Shown: positions 28,773-40,532, numbered from the stretch's first letter. The stretch is DNA of 64,000 bases from Delftia tsuruhatensis NBRC 16741 (GCF_001571325.1 NZ_BCTO01000010.1:124001-188000), one strand, 5' to 3'. Notes: generated from the sequence alone by a model not told the origin. Numbers and translations: made by a program.

Positions 28773-30098
28773 ATGACTACGCTTGACCAAGCGCAGCCGG
28801 GCATGGCCCCTGCTGTTGCGACCGCACGTCCTCTCAACCGACAGGACTACAAGACCCTGGGCCTGTCGGCCCTGGGTGGCACCCTGGAGTTCTACGACTT
28901 CGTCGTTTTCGTTTTCTTCGCCAACGTCATCGGCAAGCTGTTCTTCCCGGCCGAGATGCCGGACTGGCTGCGCCAGTTGCAGACGCTGGGCATTTTTGCA
29001 GCGGGCTACCTGGCCCGGCCCATCGGCGGCATTCTGATTGCGCACTTTGGCGACATCCTGGGCCGCAAGAAGATGTTCACGCTGTCCATCTTCCTGATGG
29101 CCGTGCCCACGCTGGTGATCGGCCTGCTGCCCACCTATGCCTCCATCGGCATTGCCGCGCCGATTTTGCTGCTGGCCATGCGCGTGCTGCAGGGCGCGGC
29201 CATTGGTGGCGAGATGCCGGGCGCCTGGGTCTTCGTGGCCGAGCATGCGCCGGCGCGCCACTATGGCTTTGCCATCGGCTCGCTGACTTCGGGCATCACG
29301 GGCGGCATTTTCCTGGGCTCCATCATCGGTGTCTGGCTCAACAGCACCTACAGCGCCGAGGAGATCCACGACTGGGCCTGGCGCATGCCCTTCATCCTGG
29401 GCGGCGTGTTCGGCCTGGTGTCGGTCTATCTGCGCAAGTTCCTGCATGAGACACCCATCTTCCAGGAGCTGATGGCGCGCAAGCAGGCCGACCGCGAACT
29501 GCCGCTCAAGACCATCGTGCGCGACCACCGCCAGGCCTGCGTGCTGGTGGCGCTGATGACCTGGGTGCTGTCCACGGCCATCGTGGTGGTGGTGCTGTTC
29601 ACGCCGGCCTATCTGCAGAAGGTCTTCCACATCGACGCGGCCCTGGCCATGAAGGCCAATGCCGTGGCCACGGTGACGCTGACGCTGGGCTGTGTGTTCT
29701 GGGGCTGGCTGTCCGACCGGATGGGCACGCGTGTGGCCATGGTCACGGGCTGGCTGGGCATGACGGTGACGGCCTATGCGTTCTATCTGAACCTGCCGGG
29801 CACGGCGTCCTCGCTGGTGTGGAGCTACGCGCTGGTGGGCTTTTTCGTGGGCAGCATTGCGCTGCTGCCGGTGGTGGGCGTGCGCGCCTTCCCGGCCGAG
29901 GTGCGTTTCACGGGCCTGTCCTTTGCCTACAACATGGCCTATGCGGTGTTCGGCGGCATGACGCCCATGCTGGTGTCCGTGTGGCAGCAGGTGGATGTGA
30001 TGGCGCCTGCGCACTATGTGGCGGCCATGGGCATCCTGGGCGCGGCCATCGGCTTCTGGCCCCTTGCCTGCCGTGGTTGGCAACCCAGGCGCGGCTGA
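28773..30098 (+). CDS. MFS transporter, metabolite:H+ symporter family
   Basis: The 441-residue protein has about 12 membrane spans. GGTLEFYDFVVF in the first span, ARPIGGILIAHFGDILGRKKMF in loop 2-3 and RVLQGAAIGGEMPGA in span 4 are signatures of the metabolite:H+ symporter group that carries organic acids, proline-betaine or similar solutes. The substrate cannot be read. It is flanked by a terminator and by a Nif3-like gene. Confidence 0.87.
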   Translation: MTTLDQAQPGMAPAVATARPLNRQDYKTLGLSALGGTLEFYDFVVFVFFANVIGKLFFPAEMPDWLRQLQTLGIFAAGYLARPIGGILIAHFGDILGRKKMFTLSIFLMAVPTLVIGLLPTYASIGIAAPILLLAMRVLQGAAIGGEMPGAWVFVAEHAPARHYGFAIGSLTSGITGGIFLGSIIGVWLNSTYSAEEIHDWAWRMPFILGGVFGLVSVYLRKFLHETPIFQELMARKQADRELPLKTIVRDHRQACVLVALMTWVLSTAIVVVVLFTPAYLQKVFHIDAALAMKANAVATVTLTLGCVFWGWLSDRMGTRVAMVTGWLGMTVTAYAFYLNLPGTASSLVWSYALVGFFVGSIALLPVVGVRAFPAEVRFTGLSFAYNMAYAVFGGMTPMLVSVWQQVDVMAPAHYVAAMGILGAAIGFWPLACRGWQPRRG

Positions 30099-30114
30099 GC
30101 TTGGCAGTGGAATG

Positions 30115-30138
30115 AAGGGCAGCATGGCTGCCCTTTTT
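30115..30138 (+). terminator. Terminator after the MFS gene
   Basis: Arms AAGGGCAGC and GCTGCCCTT around a 3-nt loop are followed by a run of five Ts, 17 nt after the transporter stop. Confidence 0.85.
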
Positions 30139-30172
30139 CCTGGGCGCCGCATGGATCGCTGACAATCCTTTC

Positions 30173-30934
30173 ATGAGCACCACGCGACAAGAACTCCTGG
30201 CCCACTTCGACGGTTTGCTGCAGCCCGAGCGCTTCAAGGACTATGGTCCCAACGGCCTGCAGGTGGAGGGGCGCGGCGAGATCCGCCGCATCGTCAGCGG
30301 GGTGACGGCCAGCCGCGCGCTGATCGAGGCGGCCATCGAGGCGCAGGCCGATGCCATCTTCGTGCACCACGGCCTGTTCTGGCGCGGCATGGATGGCCGC
30401 ATCACGGGCTGGCTCAAGGAGCGCATCCGCCTGCTGCTGGCCCACGACATCAATCTCTTTGCCTACCATCTGCCGCTGGATGCCCATCCGCAATGGGGCA
30501 ACAACGCGCAGTTGGGCGTGCAGCTGGGGCTTGAGGGCCAGGCAACGTTTGGCGAGCAGAACCTGGGCTGGATGGCGGCAGCGGATTTTGCCGATGCGGC
30601 TGCGTTGGGCAGGCATGTGGAGCAGGCGCTGGGGCGCACGCCTGTCTGCGTGGGGGGAGAGCGCCTGCGCCCCAATCACCCCATTCGCCGCATTGCCTGG
30701 TGCACGGGCGGCGCGCAAGGTTTCTTCGAGGCCGCGATTGCCGCTGGGGCCGATGCCTTCATCACGGGCGAGATTTCCGAGCCGCAGGCGCATCTGGCCC
30801 GGGAAACGGGCGTGGCCTTCCTGGCGGCAGGCCACCATGCCACGGAGCGCTACGGCGCGCCGGCCCTGGCGGGCCAGGTGGCATTGGAGCTGGGGCTGGA
30901 GCACCGTTTCATCGAGATCGACAATCCGGCCTGA
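30173..30934 (+). CDS. Nif3-like dinuclear metal centre protein (YbgI family)
   Basis: The 253-residue protein matches the Nif3/YbgI family, which forms hexameric toroids with a dinuclear metal site. Metal ligands appear in FVHHGLFWRG, FAYHLPLDAH, ITGEISEPQ and LAAGHHATER. The molecular role is unsettled, with proposals including GTP cyclohydrolase I type 2-like hydrolase activity. The neighbourhood of DegS-like gene, this gene and petABC is common in Comamonadaceae. Confidence 0.9.
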   Translation: MSTTRQELLAHFDGLLQPERFKDYGPNGLQVEGRGEIRRIVSGVTASRALIEAAIEAQADAIFVHHGLFWRGMDGRITGWLKERIRLLLAHDINLFAYHLPLDAHPQWGNNAQLGVQLGLEGQATFGEQNLGWMAAADFADAAALGRHVEQALGRTPVCVGGERLRPNHPIRRIAWCTGGAQGFFEAAIAAGADAFITGEISEPQAHLARETGVAFLAAGHHATERYGAPALAGQVALELGLEHRFIEIDNPA

Positions 30935-31035
30935 TGCTGGCCTGTTAGTGGCCCACTATTGGCCCGCCCAGGGGGCGAGGCCTTTTGCTGCAAGCGCGGC
31001 GCGAATGCCCGGCTTGCCTGATCCGGATACTGAAA

Positions 31036-32097
31036 ATGCCTGATTCCACACAGTCCACGGCCTTGATGGCCATTACCCAGGGCGACTCTGCCGGGGTGGG
31101 GCCCGAGACCATTGCCAAGGCGTTCATGGACGCGCCCGAGCAGATGCGCGGCTGCTTCGTCGTCGGCGAGTTGCAGACGCTGCGCCGGGCAGCCGCCGTG
31201 GCGGCGCGTGCGCGCGATGGCGACAACGCCATTCCCATGCCCGTGGCCGTCATCGAGTCGGCTGGGCAACTGTGGCAGGTGCCGCCCCATTGCATCCCTT
31301 TGCTGGAGCTGCCCGGGCTGCCCGGTCCTGCGCCCTGGGGGCAGGTGAGCGCCAGCGCCGGTGACGCGGCTGCGCGCTGCGTGGTCTGGGCCGCGCGGGC
31401 TGCCTTGCGAGGCGAGATCGCGGCTCTGGTCACGGCGCCCCTGCACAAGGAGGCGCTGCATGCCGCAGGCGTGGACTTCCCCGGCCACACGGAATTGCTG
31501 CAATTCGAGGCGGCCCGGCACGCGGGCGTGGAGCTGTCGCACATGCCGGTGCGCATGATGCTGGCCAACGATGAGCTGCGCACGGTGCTGGTCAGCATCC
31601 ATACCTCGCTGCGCAAGGCGATCGATGCGGTAACGAAGGACAACCTGCTGCAGACCTTGCGCATCACGCATGAGGCCCTGTCGCGCAGCCTGGGCCGCCT
31701 GCCGCGGATCGGCGTGGCAGGGCTGAACCCGCATGCGGGCGAGGGCGGCCTGTTCGGCAGCGAGGAGGTGGAGATCATTGCCCCGGCCATCGCCCAGGCG
31801 CGCGCCGAGGGCCTGGACGCCCACGGACCTTTTGCGCCCGATACGGTGTTCATGCGCGCCCGCAATGCTCCTGGCCATCCCGGCGAGTTCGACGCGGTGC
31901 TGGCCATGTACCACGACCAGGGACTGATTCCCGTGAAGTACCTGGGCGTGGAAAAAGGCGTGAATGTCACATTGGGGCTGCCGCTGGTACGCACCAGTCC
32001 GGACCACGGCACGGCTTTCGATATTGCGGGGCAGGGTGTTGCAGAGGCCGGAAGCCTGATTGAGGCCGTGCGAATGGCGCGCAAATTGGCGGCTTGA
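31036..32097 (+). CDS. pdxA: PdxA-family 4-hydroxythreonine-4-phosphate dehydrogenase
   Basis: PdxA oxidises 4-phosphohydroxy-L-threonine in the DXP-dependent pyridoxal phosphate pathway. The 353-residue protein has ITQGDSAGVGPETIAKA near the N-terminus and the metal-site histidines in FPGHTELLQ, VSIHTSLRKAI and MYHDQGLIP, with GLNPHAGEGGLFG. The usual second motif reads GDSAG rather than GDPAG, a small deviation also found in the related PdxA2 group, so a phospho-sugar-acid dehydrogenase role cannot be excluded. Confidence 0.87.
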   Translation: MPDSTQSTALMAITQGDSAGVGPETIAKAFMDAPEQMRGCFVVGELQTLRRAAAVAARARDGDNAIPMPVAVIESAGQLWQVPPHCIPLLELPGLPGPAPWGQVSASAGDAAARCVVWAARAALRGEIAALVTAPLHKEALHAAGVDFPGHTELLQFEAARHAGVELSHMPVRMMLANDELRTVLVSIHTSLRKAIDAVTKDNLLQTLRITHEALSRSLGRLPRIGVAGLNPHAGEGGLFGSEEVEIIAPAIAQARAEGLDAHGPFAPDTVFMRARNAPGHPGEFDAVLAMYHDQGLIPVKYLGVEKGVNVTLGLPLVRTSPDHGTAFDIAGQGVAEAGSLIEAVRMARKLAA

Positions 32098-32133
32098 ATG
32101 GTTAGCCCAAGCATCGGGAATCCGCAGTAATGG

Positions 32134-32167
32134 AAAACGCCCGTGGCAACCATGCCACGGGCGTTTT
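32134..32167. terminator. Bidirectional terminator between pdxA and mscL
   Basis: Perfect 15-bp arms beginning AAAACGCCCGTGGCA enclose the loop ACCA and end in TTTT on either strand. It serves the convergent pdxA and mscL genes. Confidence 0.9.
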
Positions 32168-32189
32168 GATTTGCGTCAAAACACGGATT

Positions 32190-32618
32190 TCAGCGCTTGA
32201 GGCTGTCGCGAATCTCGCGCAGCAGCACGATGTCTTCGGGGGTGACGGGCGCGGGAGCGGGGGCTGCCGGTGCCTCGCGGCGCAGGCGGTTGATCTGCTT
32301 GACCATCATGAAAATGATGAAGGCCAGGATGATGAAGTTCACTGCCACCGTGATGAAGTTTCCATAGGCAAATACGGGGACGCCGGCCTTCTTGAGCGCA
32401 TCGAGCGTCATTGCCGTTCCGGGGGGTACGCTGCCCAGCACGACGAACAGATTGGAGAAGTCCAGCTTGCCGAAAACCAGGCCCACGACCGGCATGATCA
32501 GGTCGTTTACCACGGAATCAACGATTTTGCCAAACGCTCCACCAATGATGACGCCCACGGCGAGATCTACCACGTTTCCCTTAACTGCGAACTCACGAAA
32601 TTCCTGCATCATGCCCAT
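32190..32618 (-). CDS. mscL: MscL, large-conductance mechanosensitive channel
   Basis: The 142-residue channel releases solutes on osmotic downshock. It has the N-terminal amphipathic helix ([13 protein letters not shown]), TM1 [20 protein letters not shown] with the gating glycine-rich face, a periplasmic loop, TM2 ([20 protein letters not shown]) and a C-terminal helix with [11 protein letters not shown] linker. The start at 32618 is 6 nt after a GGAG site; further ATGs at 32612 and 32630 are possible. Confidence 0.95.
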   Translation of the reverse strand: MGMMQEFREFAVKGNVVDLAVGVIIGGAFGKIVDSVVNDLIMPVVGLVFGKLDFSNLFVVLGSVPPGTAMTLDALKKAGVPVFAYGNFITVAVNFIILAFIIFMMVKQINRLRREAPAAPAPAPVTPEDIVLLREIRDSLKR

Positions 32619-32695
32619 GGCTGGCTCCATCTGGAAAGAGTTTGAGATAGCGCAGTATTGCGCGGCTTTGGAGCCTGTCAACGGCACAAGCAGCA

Positions 32696-32726
32696 TGGAA
32701 TAACCATACTCGCCCCGCTACAATTT
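32696..32726 (+). promoter_or_regulatory. Possible petABC promoter
   Basis: A TACAAT at 32719 is preceded by a weak TGGAAT (17-nt spacing). It would start transcription about 40 nt before petA, in the gap shared with divergent mscL. Confidence 0.35.
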
Positions 32727-32767
32727 ATTGTTGACCCCAACTCAAGCGACGTAGTTCGAGGAACCCC

Positions 32768-33364
32768 ATGAGTGACACTCCAATCGACTCCAGCAAGCGG
32801 ACGTGGATCATCACGTCGGCGTGCGCTGGTGCGGTGGGCGGCGTGGCGACAGCCGTCCCGTTCGTGAGCACCTTCCAGCCATCCGAGAAGGCCAAAGCCG
32901 CCGGGGCTGCAGTGGAGGTCGATATCTCCGCCCTCAAGGACGGCGAGAAGCTCACGGTCGAGTGGCGCGGCAAGCCCGTCTGGATCATCAAGCGCACGCC
33001 TGACCAGATCAAGGAGCTGCCCGAACTGGACAGCCAGTTGGCCGATCCCCAATCCAAGCGCCACCCTGAAGAGTTCACGCCGCCCTATGCGATGAACGAG
33101 GCCCGCTCGATCAAGCCCGAAGTGCTGGTCGTCGTCGGCATCTGCACGCATCTGGGCTGCTCGCCTTCCGACAAGTTCCAGCCGGGCGCCCAGCCCTCGC
33201 TGCCCAGCGACTGGAAGGGCGGCTTCCTGTGCCCCTGCCATGGCTCGACCTTCGACATGGCTGGCCGTGTCTTCAAGAACAAGCCGGCTCCCGATAACCT
33301 GCAGGTGCCGCCGCACATGTACCTGTCGGAGACCAAGCTCCTCATTGGTGAAGACAAGGCTTGA
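32768..33364 (+). CDS. petA: PetA, Rieske iron-sulfur subunit of cytochrome bc1
   Basis: The 198-residue protein has one N-terminal membrane anchor (ITSACAGAVGGVATAVPFV) and the Rieske cluster motifs CTHLGCSP and CPCHGSTFD, each giving one Cys and one His to the 2Fe-2S cluster. It passes electrons from ubiquinol to cytochrome c1 in the respiratory bc1 complex. petB follows after 14 bp. Confidence 0.97.
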   Translation: MSDTPIDSSKRTWIITSACAGAVGGVATAVPFVSTFQPSEKAKAAGAAVEVDISALKDGEKLTVEWRGKPVWIIKRTPDQIKELPELDSQLADPQSKRHPEEFTPPYAMNEARSIKPEVLVVVGICTHLGCSPSDKFQPGAQPSLPSDWKGGFLCPCHGSTFDMAGRVFKNKPAPDNLQVPPHMYLSETKLLIGEDKA

Positions 33365-33378
33365 GGGAGACAAGAACA

Positions 33379-34794
33379 ATGGCCCACGAATTCAAGGACA
33401 TCGATCCGAATGCGCCCGCCGGCGCCAAGCTCACGAACTGGTTCGAGAACCGTTTTCCCACGGCTTTCGACGCCTATCGCGTGCACATGTCGGAGTACTA
33501 CGCTCCGAAGAATTTCAACTTCTGGTACATCTTCGGCTCGCTGGCGCTGCTGGTGCTGGTGATCCAGATCGTCACCGGCATCTTCCTGGTGATGCACTAC
33601 AAGCCGGACGCCGAGAAGGCGTTCGCCTCGGTGGAGTACATCATGCGCGATGTGCCCTGGGGCTGGCTGATCCGCTACATGCACTCCACGGGTGCGTCGG
33701 CCTTCTTCGTCGTCGTCTATCTGCACATGTTCCGCGGTCTTCTGTACGGTTCGTACCGCAAGCCGCGCGAACTGGTCTGGATCTTCGGCTGCGCCATCTT
33801 CCTGGTGCTGATGGCCGAGGCTTTCATGGGCTACCTGCTGCCCTGGGGCCAGATGTCGTACTGGGGCGCCCAGGTGATCGTGAACCTGTTCTCGGCGATT
33901 CCCTTCATCGGCCCTGACCTGGCGCTGCTGATCCGTGGCGACTACGTGGTGGGCGATGCCACGCTCAACCGCTTCTTCAGCTTCCACGTGATCGCCGTGC
34001 CCCTGGTGCTGCTGGGCCTGGTCGTGGCCCACTTGCTGGCGCTGCACGATGTGGGCTCCAACAACCCGGATGGCATCGAGATCAAGGGCCCCAACGCGCC
34101 CAAGGATGCCAAGGGCCATCCGCTGGACGGCATTCCCTTCCATCCCTACTACACGGTGCACGACATCTTCGGCGTGACGGTGTTCCTGTTCCTGTTCTCG
34201 GCCGTGGTGTTCTTCGCGCCCGAGTTCGGCGGCTACTTCCTGGAGTACAACAACTTCATCCCGGCCGATCCGCTGAAGACGCCTTCGCACATTGCGCCGG
34301 TCTGGTACTTCACGCCGTTCTACTCGATGCTGCGTGCCATCACCAGCGAGATGATGTACGTGCTCATCGCCTGCGTGGTGCTGGGTGCGGGCTTTGGCGT
34401 GCTCAAGTCGCGCCTGCCGGCCGCCGTCAAGGGCGTGGTCGCCGTCGTGGCCCTGGGTGTCATCGCCATGATGCTGTCCATCGATGCCAAGTTCTGGGGT
34501 GTGGTGGTGATGGGCGGTGCCGTGATCATCCTGTTCGCGCTGCCCTGGCTCGATTGCAGCCCGGTCAAGTCCATCCGCTACCGCCCGAGCTGGCACAAGT
34601 ATCTCTACGGCATCTTCGTGATCAACTTCGTGATCCTGGCCTATCTCGGCGTGCAGCCGCCTTCGCCCATCGGCGAGCGCGTGTCCCAGGTCGGAACGCT
34701 GTTCTACTTCGGCTTCTTCCTGCTGATGCCCTGGTGGAGCCGTCTGGGCAAGACCAAACCCGTTCCCGATCGTGTGACGTTCAAGCCGCACTGA
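33379..34794 (+). CDS. petB: PetB, cytochrome b subunit of bc1
   Basis: The 471-residue polytopic protein binds two b hemes and contains the quinol sites. Heme-ligand helices are seen around WLIRYMHSTGASAFFVVVYLH and FFSFHVIAVPLVLLGLVVAH, and the Qo-site motif as PADPLKTPSHIAPVWYF (PEWY-like region in variant form). It is a full-length cytochrome b with fused C-terminal part, as usual in proteobacteria. Confidence 0.97.
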   Translation: MAHEFKDIDPNAPAGAKLTNWFENRFPTAFDAYRVHMSEYYAPKNFNFWYIFGSLALLVLVIQIVTGIFLVMHYKPDAEKAFASVEYIMRDVPWGWLIRYMHSTGASAFFVVVYLHMFRGLLYGSYRKPRELVWIFGCAIFLVLMAEAFMGYLLPWGQMSYWGAQVIVNLFSAIPFIGPDLALLIRGDYVVGDATLNRFFSFHVIAVPLVLLGLVVAHLLALHDVGSNNPDGIEIKGPNAPKDAKGHPLDGIPFHPYYTVHDIFGVTVFLFLFSAVVFFAPEFGGYFLEYNNFIPADPLKTPSHIAPVWYFTPFYSMLRAITSEMMYVLIACVVLGAGFGVLKSRLPAAVKGVVAVVALGVIAMMLSIDAKFWGVVVMGGAVIILFALPWLDCSPVKSIRYRPSWHKYLYGIFVINFVILAYLGVQPPSPIGERVSQVGTLFYFGFFLLMPWWSRLGKTKPVPDRVTFKPH

Positions 34795-34811
34795 AGCTGG
34801 AGAGAACAACA

Positions 34812-35567
34812 ATGAAGAAACTGATTCTCACGTTGATCGCGGCCCTGGGCATCGTGACCGGTGCACAGGCTGCCGAAGGCGGCATCGCCTGGGACAAGGC
34901 TCCGGGCAAGACGAATGACACGGCATCGCTGCAAAACGGCGCCAAGCTGTTCGTCAACTACTGCCTGAGCTGCCACTCGGCCGCATTCATGCGCTTCAAC
35001 CGGCTGCAGGACATCGGGCTGACCGAGCAGGAAATCAAGGACAACCTGCTGTTCACCACCGACAAGGTGGGCGAGACCATGAAGGCGGCCATTAATCCGA
35101 AGGAAGCCAAGGAGTGGTTCGGTGCCAATCCGCCGGACCTGACGGTGATCGCACGTTCGCGTGCCGGCCACAACGGCACGGGCGCCGACTACCTCTACAC
35201 CTTCCTGCGCACCTTCTACCGCGACGACACCAAGGCCACGGGCTGGAACAATCTGGCCTTCCCCAGCGTGGGCATGCCCCATGCGCTGTGGCAACTGCAG
35301 GGCGAGCGCCGCGCCATCTTCGAAGAAGCCGAGGAGCACGGTGTGAAGACCCAGGTTTTCAAGGGGTGGGAGCAGGTCTCTCCTGGCAGCATGAGCGCAG
35401 TGCAGTACGATCAGGCAGTTGGCGATCTGGTGAACTACCTGCAATGGATGGGTGAGCCGGCACAGAACAGCCGCACCCGCATTGGCGTGGGTGTGCTGCT
35501 TTTCCTGGCGGTCTTCATCTTCATCGCATGGCGCCTCAACGCCGCGTTCTGGAAAGACGTCAAATAG
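34812..35567 (+). CDS. petC: PetC, cytochrome c1
   Basis: The 251-residue protein has a cleaved Sec signal (cleavage near AQAAEGG), one covalent heme site CLSCH and a C-terminal anchor (RTRIGVGVLLFLAVFIFIAWRL is split by the membrane core). It takes electrons from the Rieske protein and passes them to soluble cytochrome c. Third gene of petABC. Confidence 0.96.
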   Translation: MKKLILTLIAALGIVTGAQAAEGGIAWDKAPGKTNDTASLQNGAKLFVNYCLSCHSAAFMRFNRLQDIGLTEQEIKDNLLFTTDKVGETMKAAINPKEAKEWFGANPPDLTVIARSRAGHNGTGADYLYTFLRTFYRDDTKATGWNNLAFPSVGMPHALWQLQGERRAIFEEAEEHGVKTQVFKGWEQVSPGSMSAVQYDQAVGDLVNYLQWMGEPAQNSRTRIGVGVLLFLAVFIFIAWRLNAAFWKDVK

Positions 35568-35619
35568 AACCGTGACTGCAGAAGGCCGTGCAAGCAATTG
35601 CTGCGGCTGAACTGTGTGC

Positions 35620-35651
35620 AGAGTGGGCGCCGCGAGCGACCCACTCTTTTT
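35620..35651 (+). terminator. Terminator or attenuator between petC and sspA
   Basis: Arms AGAGTGGG and CCCACTCT enclose a GC-rich 12-nt loop and are followed by five Ts. The sspA ribosome site starts 8 nt later, so read-through would link the two units. Confidence 0.75.
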
Positions 35652-35671
35652 GATTTTTAGGAGCCTCCACC

Positions 35672-36283
35672 ATGATGGTGCTTTATTCGGGAACGACCTG
35701 CCCCTTTTCACACCGTTGCCGCTTCGTCCTGTTCGAAAAAGGCATGGACTTCGAGATCCGCGATGTGGACCTGTTCAGCAAGCCTGAAGACATCAGCGTG
35801 ATGAATCCGTACGGCCAGGTGCCCATCCTGGTCGAGCGCGACCTGATCCTGTACGAATCGAACATCATCAACGAGTACATCGACGAGCGCTTCCCGCATC
35901 CCCAGCTGATGCCCGGCGACCCGGTGGACCGCGCCCGCGTGCGCCTGTTCCTGCTGAATTTCGAAAAGGAACTGTTCGTCCACGTGAGCACGCTCGAGGA
36001 GCGCAACGTCAAGGGCAACGAAAAGGCCATCGAGAAGGCCCGCGCCCACATCCGCGACCGCCTGACGCAGCTGGCTCCCGTGTTCCTCAAGAACAAGTAC
36101 ATGCTGGGCGAGAACTTCTCCATGCTGGACGTGGCCATCGCCCCGCTGCTGTGGCGCCTGGACTACTACGGCATCGAGGTGTCCAAGAACGCCGCCCCGC
36201 TGCTCAAGTACGCCGAGCGCATCTTCTCGCGCCCTGCCTACATCGAAGCGCTGACGCCTTCCGAGAAGGTGATGCGCAAGTAA
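35672..36283 (+). CDS. sspA: SspA, stringent starvation protein A
   Basis: The 203-residue protein has a glutathione-transferase fold (N-terminal MMVLYSGTTCPFSHRCRFVL, then NPYGQVPILVERDLILYESNIINEYIDERFP). SspA binds RNA polymerase rather than acting as a transferase and affects stationary-phase and stress gene expression. An aggag ribosome site precedes the ATG by 8 nt. It is followed by sspB, the usual partner gene. Confidence 0.93.
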   Translation: MMVLYSGTTCPFSHRCRFVLFEKGMDFEIRDVDLFSKPEDISVMNPYGQVPILVERDLILYESNIINEYIDERFPHPQLMPGDPVDRARVRLFLLNFEKELFVHVSTLEERNVKGNEKAIEKARAHIRDRLTQLAPVFLKNKYMLGENFSMLDVAIAPLLWRLDYYGIEVSKNAAPLLKYAERIFSRPAYIEALTPSEKVMRK

Positions 36284-36309
36284 TTCGCATCGGTTGACGA
36301 CTGATTGCG

Positions 36310-36352
36310 CGGGCAGGGAAGGCGGTCAACCGGTCGCCATCCTGCCCGTTTT
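36310..36352 (+). terminator. Terminator-like hairpin between sspA and sspB
   Basis: Outer arms CGGGCAGG and CCTGCCCG enclose inner arms GGCG and CGCC; TTTT follows. It may reduce read-through into sspB. Confidence 0.7.
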
Positions 36353-36393
36353 CGTGTTCCGACCACTCAGACCACTCATTTCCTGGGATCGTC

Positions 36394-36924
36394 ATGACTG
36401 CCCCCGAAGCAACTTCCACCCGCCCCTACCTGATCCGGGCACTGTACGAGTGGTGCACCGACAACGGCTTCACGCCCCACATCGCCGTGCGTGTGGACCG
36501 TAATGTGCAGGTGCCGCGCGAGTTCGTGCGCGATGGCGAGATCGTGCTCAACGTCAGCTACGACGCCACCAGCGGCCTGCAGATGGGCAATGATTTCATC
36601 AGCTTCACGGCCCGCTTTGGCGGCAAGCCCCGCGAAATCATGGTGCCCGTGGAGCAGGTGATGGCCATCTACGCACGCGAGACCGGGCAAGGCATGGCTT
36701 TCCCGGCGCCGGAGCCCGAGGCCGAAGCCGACAACGATGTTTCGCCCGGGCAGGCGTCCGATGAGCCTGTGCCACAGGACGCCGCCGCTGAGGTGCCGGC
36801 CGAGCCTGCATCCGACGAGCGCGTGGTGCAGCTGGTGAGCATCCACAGCGAAGGTGATGACGAGGAGCCCCCGCGCACGCCGCCGCCTTCGGGCACGCGG
36901 CCTTCGCTGAAGCTGGTCAAGTAG
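36394..36924 (+). CDS. sspB: SspB, ClpXP specificity adaptor
   Basis: The 176-residue adaptor delivers ssrA-tagged peptides to ClpXP. The substrate-binding domain is residues ~8-110 (RPYLIRALYEWCTDNGFTPH, then MGNDFISFTARFGGKPREI). A long acidic, flexible linker follows, and the last residues, RPSLKLVK, form the ClpX-binding tail. Both functional parts are intact. Confidence 0.95.
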   Translation: MTAPEATSTRPYLIRALYEWCTDNGFTPHIAVRVDRNVQVPREFVRDGEIVLNVSYDATSGLQMGNDFISFTARFGGKPREIMVPVEQVMAIYARETGQGMAFPAPEPEAEADNDVSPGQASDEPVPQDAAAEVPAEPASDERVVQLVSIHSEGDDEEPPRTPPPSGTRPSLKLVK

Positions 36925-37008
36925 GTTTTTCGCATCGGCGCGCATGCCGTTACTCCCGCAAGCGTGCTTGGCCCCATCGGGAAAGTCCGAAGCAGCATTT
37001 TTCTGCGC

Positions 37009-37023
37009 TAGAATGCGTGCTTC
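37009..37023 (+). promoter_or_regulatory. -10 element of the tRNA-Thr gene
   Basis: A TAGAAT at 37009 ends 9 nt before the tRNA, a fitting distance for a tRNA promoter. The -35 (TCCGAA, 17 nt upstream) is weak. Confidence 0.4.
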
Positions 37024-37099
37024 GCCGGTTTAGCTCAGTTGGTAGAGCACCCGCCTTGTAAGCGGTAGGTCGTCAGTTCGAATCCGACAACCGGCACCA
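37024..37099 (+). tRNA. tRNA-Thr (UGU)
   Basis: The 76-nt cloverleaf has acceptor arms GCCGGTT and AACCGGC, D-loop TAGCTCAGTTGGTAGAGC, anticodon loop CTTGTAA with anticodon TGT, and T-arm with GTTCGAATC. CCA is encoded at 37097-37099. Confidence 0.97.
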
Positions 37100-37101
37100 G
37101 A

Positions 37102-37125
37102 AGGTCTCCTCAGGAGGCCTTTTTT
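37102..37125 (+). terminator. Terminator after tRNA-Thr
   Basis: Arms AGGTCTCC and GGAGGCCT (one G-U pair) with loop TCA are followed by six Ts, starting 3 nt after the tRNA. Confidence 0.88.
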
Positions 37126-37168
37126 CATTTCCGTGCCCCGATTCCGGCAGCCGCTCTTCAGTGGCCGG

Positions 37169-37474
37169 TCAGGCCTGGACCTTGAGACGGATCTCGGCCA
37201 CATCCCAGCCCTTGGTGCGCAAGTGGGCGGCCATGGCCGGCAGCAGCTGGCGTATCTTGGCCGCTGCCGCGTTGTTGCGCACCAGCAGGCACCAGGTGCT
37301 GCCCTCGATGGGGCCTGCCTGCAGGCTGTCGCGCAGCAGCGGTGGCACCAGGGGCAGGATGGCCGTCAGGCGATTGCTGGAGTCGCGTGTGAGCTGGGCG
37401 AGCCGGGCCAGTGTCGGCGAGTTCTCGACAGCGTGCAGGGCGGTGACGGCGTGATTGCGGCGTGTGAAGTTCAT
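37169..37474 (-). CDS. DciA-like protein (DUF721)
   Basis: The 101-residue protein resembles the DUF721/DciA family, with a basic N-terminus, the segment TWCLLVRNNAAAAKIRQLLP and the closing GWDVAEIRLKVQ strand, which matches the KH-like fold of DciA. DciA loads the replicative helicase DnaB in bacteria lacking DnaC. Its position divergent from secA is common in beta-proteobacteria. Assignment rests on weak sequence resemblance plus this position. Confidence 0.75.
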   Translation of the reverse strand: MNFTRRNHAVTALHAVENSPTLARLAQLTRDSSNRLTAILPLVPPLLRDSLQAGPIEGSTWCLLVRNNAAAAKIRQLLPAMAAHLRTKGWDVAEIRLKVQA

Positions 37475-37627
37475 GGGCTTGAAGGCTGGTCAGGCAGCGT
37501 AGGCATGCGCCAGCCGGGACCCTCGTTATAGCAGCATCTGCAGGGCGGCGCGGGTCCGGGAATTCGGGTTCAGGGCTCTGCTGCCGCATGCGTCGGCCTG
37601 CCTGGAAGAGGGTTGGACAGAGACAGT

Positions 37628-37633
37628 TAGAAT
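37628..37633 (+). promoter_or_regulatory. Possible -10 element for secA
   Basis: A TAGAAT lies 152 nt before secA in the 310-bp dciA-secA gap. The nearest TTGGAC is too close to be its -35. It would produce a leader that passes through the hairpin at 37739. Confidence 0.3.
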
Positions 37634-37738
37634 CAATTGTTCGGTTCTCGCTTCAGCCCGGCCGCATGTGTTCTCCAGCAGGGTACTTGCAGGCAGGTGG
37701 AGCGGCCCCATCTGAAATCCAACAATCTAGGGATTCCA

Positions 37739-37781
37739 GGCACACCGCAGTCCGCTTCAGCGGGTGGCGGTGTGTCTTTTT
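37739..37781 (+). promoter_or_regulatory. Nested hairpin with T-tract abutting the secA start
   Basis: Ten-base arms GGCACACCGC and GCGGTGTGTC (one G-U pair) enclose a second hairpin (TCCGC, TTCA loop, GCGGG). TTTTT follows, 3 nt before the secA ATG. It has the form of a rho-independent terminator and occupies the place where a ribosome site should be; no Shine-Dalgarno is visible. It could attenuate transcription or gate translation of secA. Confidence 0.6.
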
Positions 37782-37784
37782 CGC

Positions 37785-40532
<2,748 letters not shown>

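Noticed and set aside
28578-30152. A 524-codon minus-strand frame opposite the MFS gene
   Set aside because: It mirrors the transporter and has no family motif, signal or neighbour to support it.
35672-36283. Glutathione S-transferase as the identity of this gene
   Set aside because: The fold is shared, but the place between petC and sspB identifies SspA.
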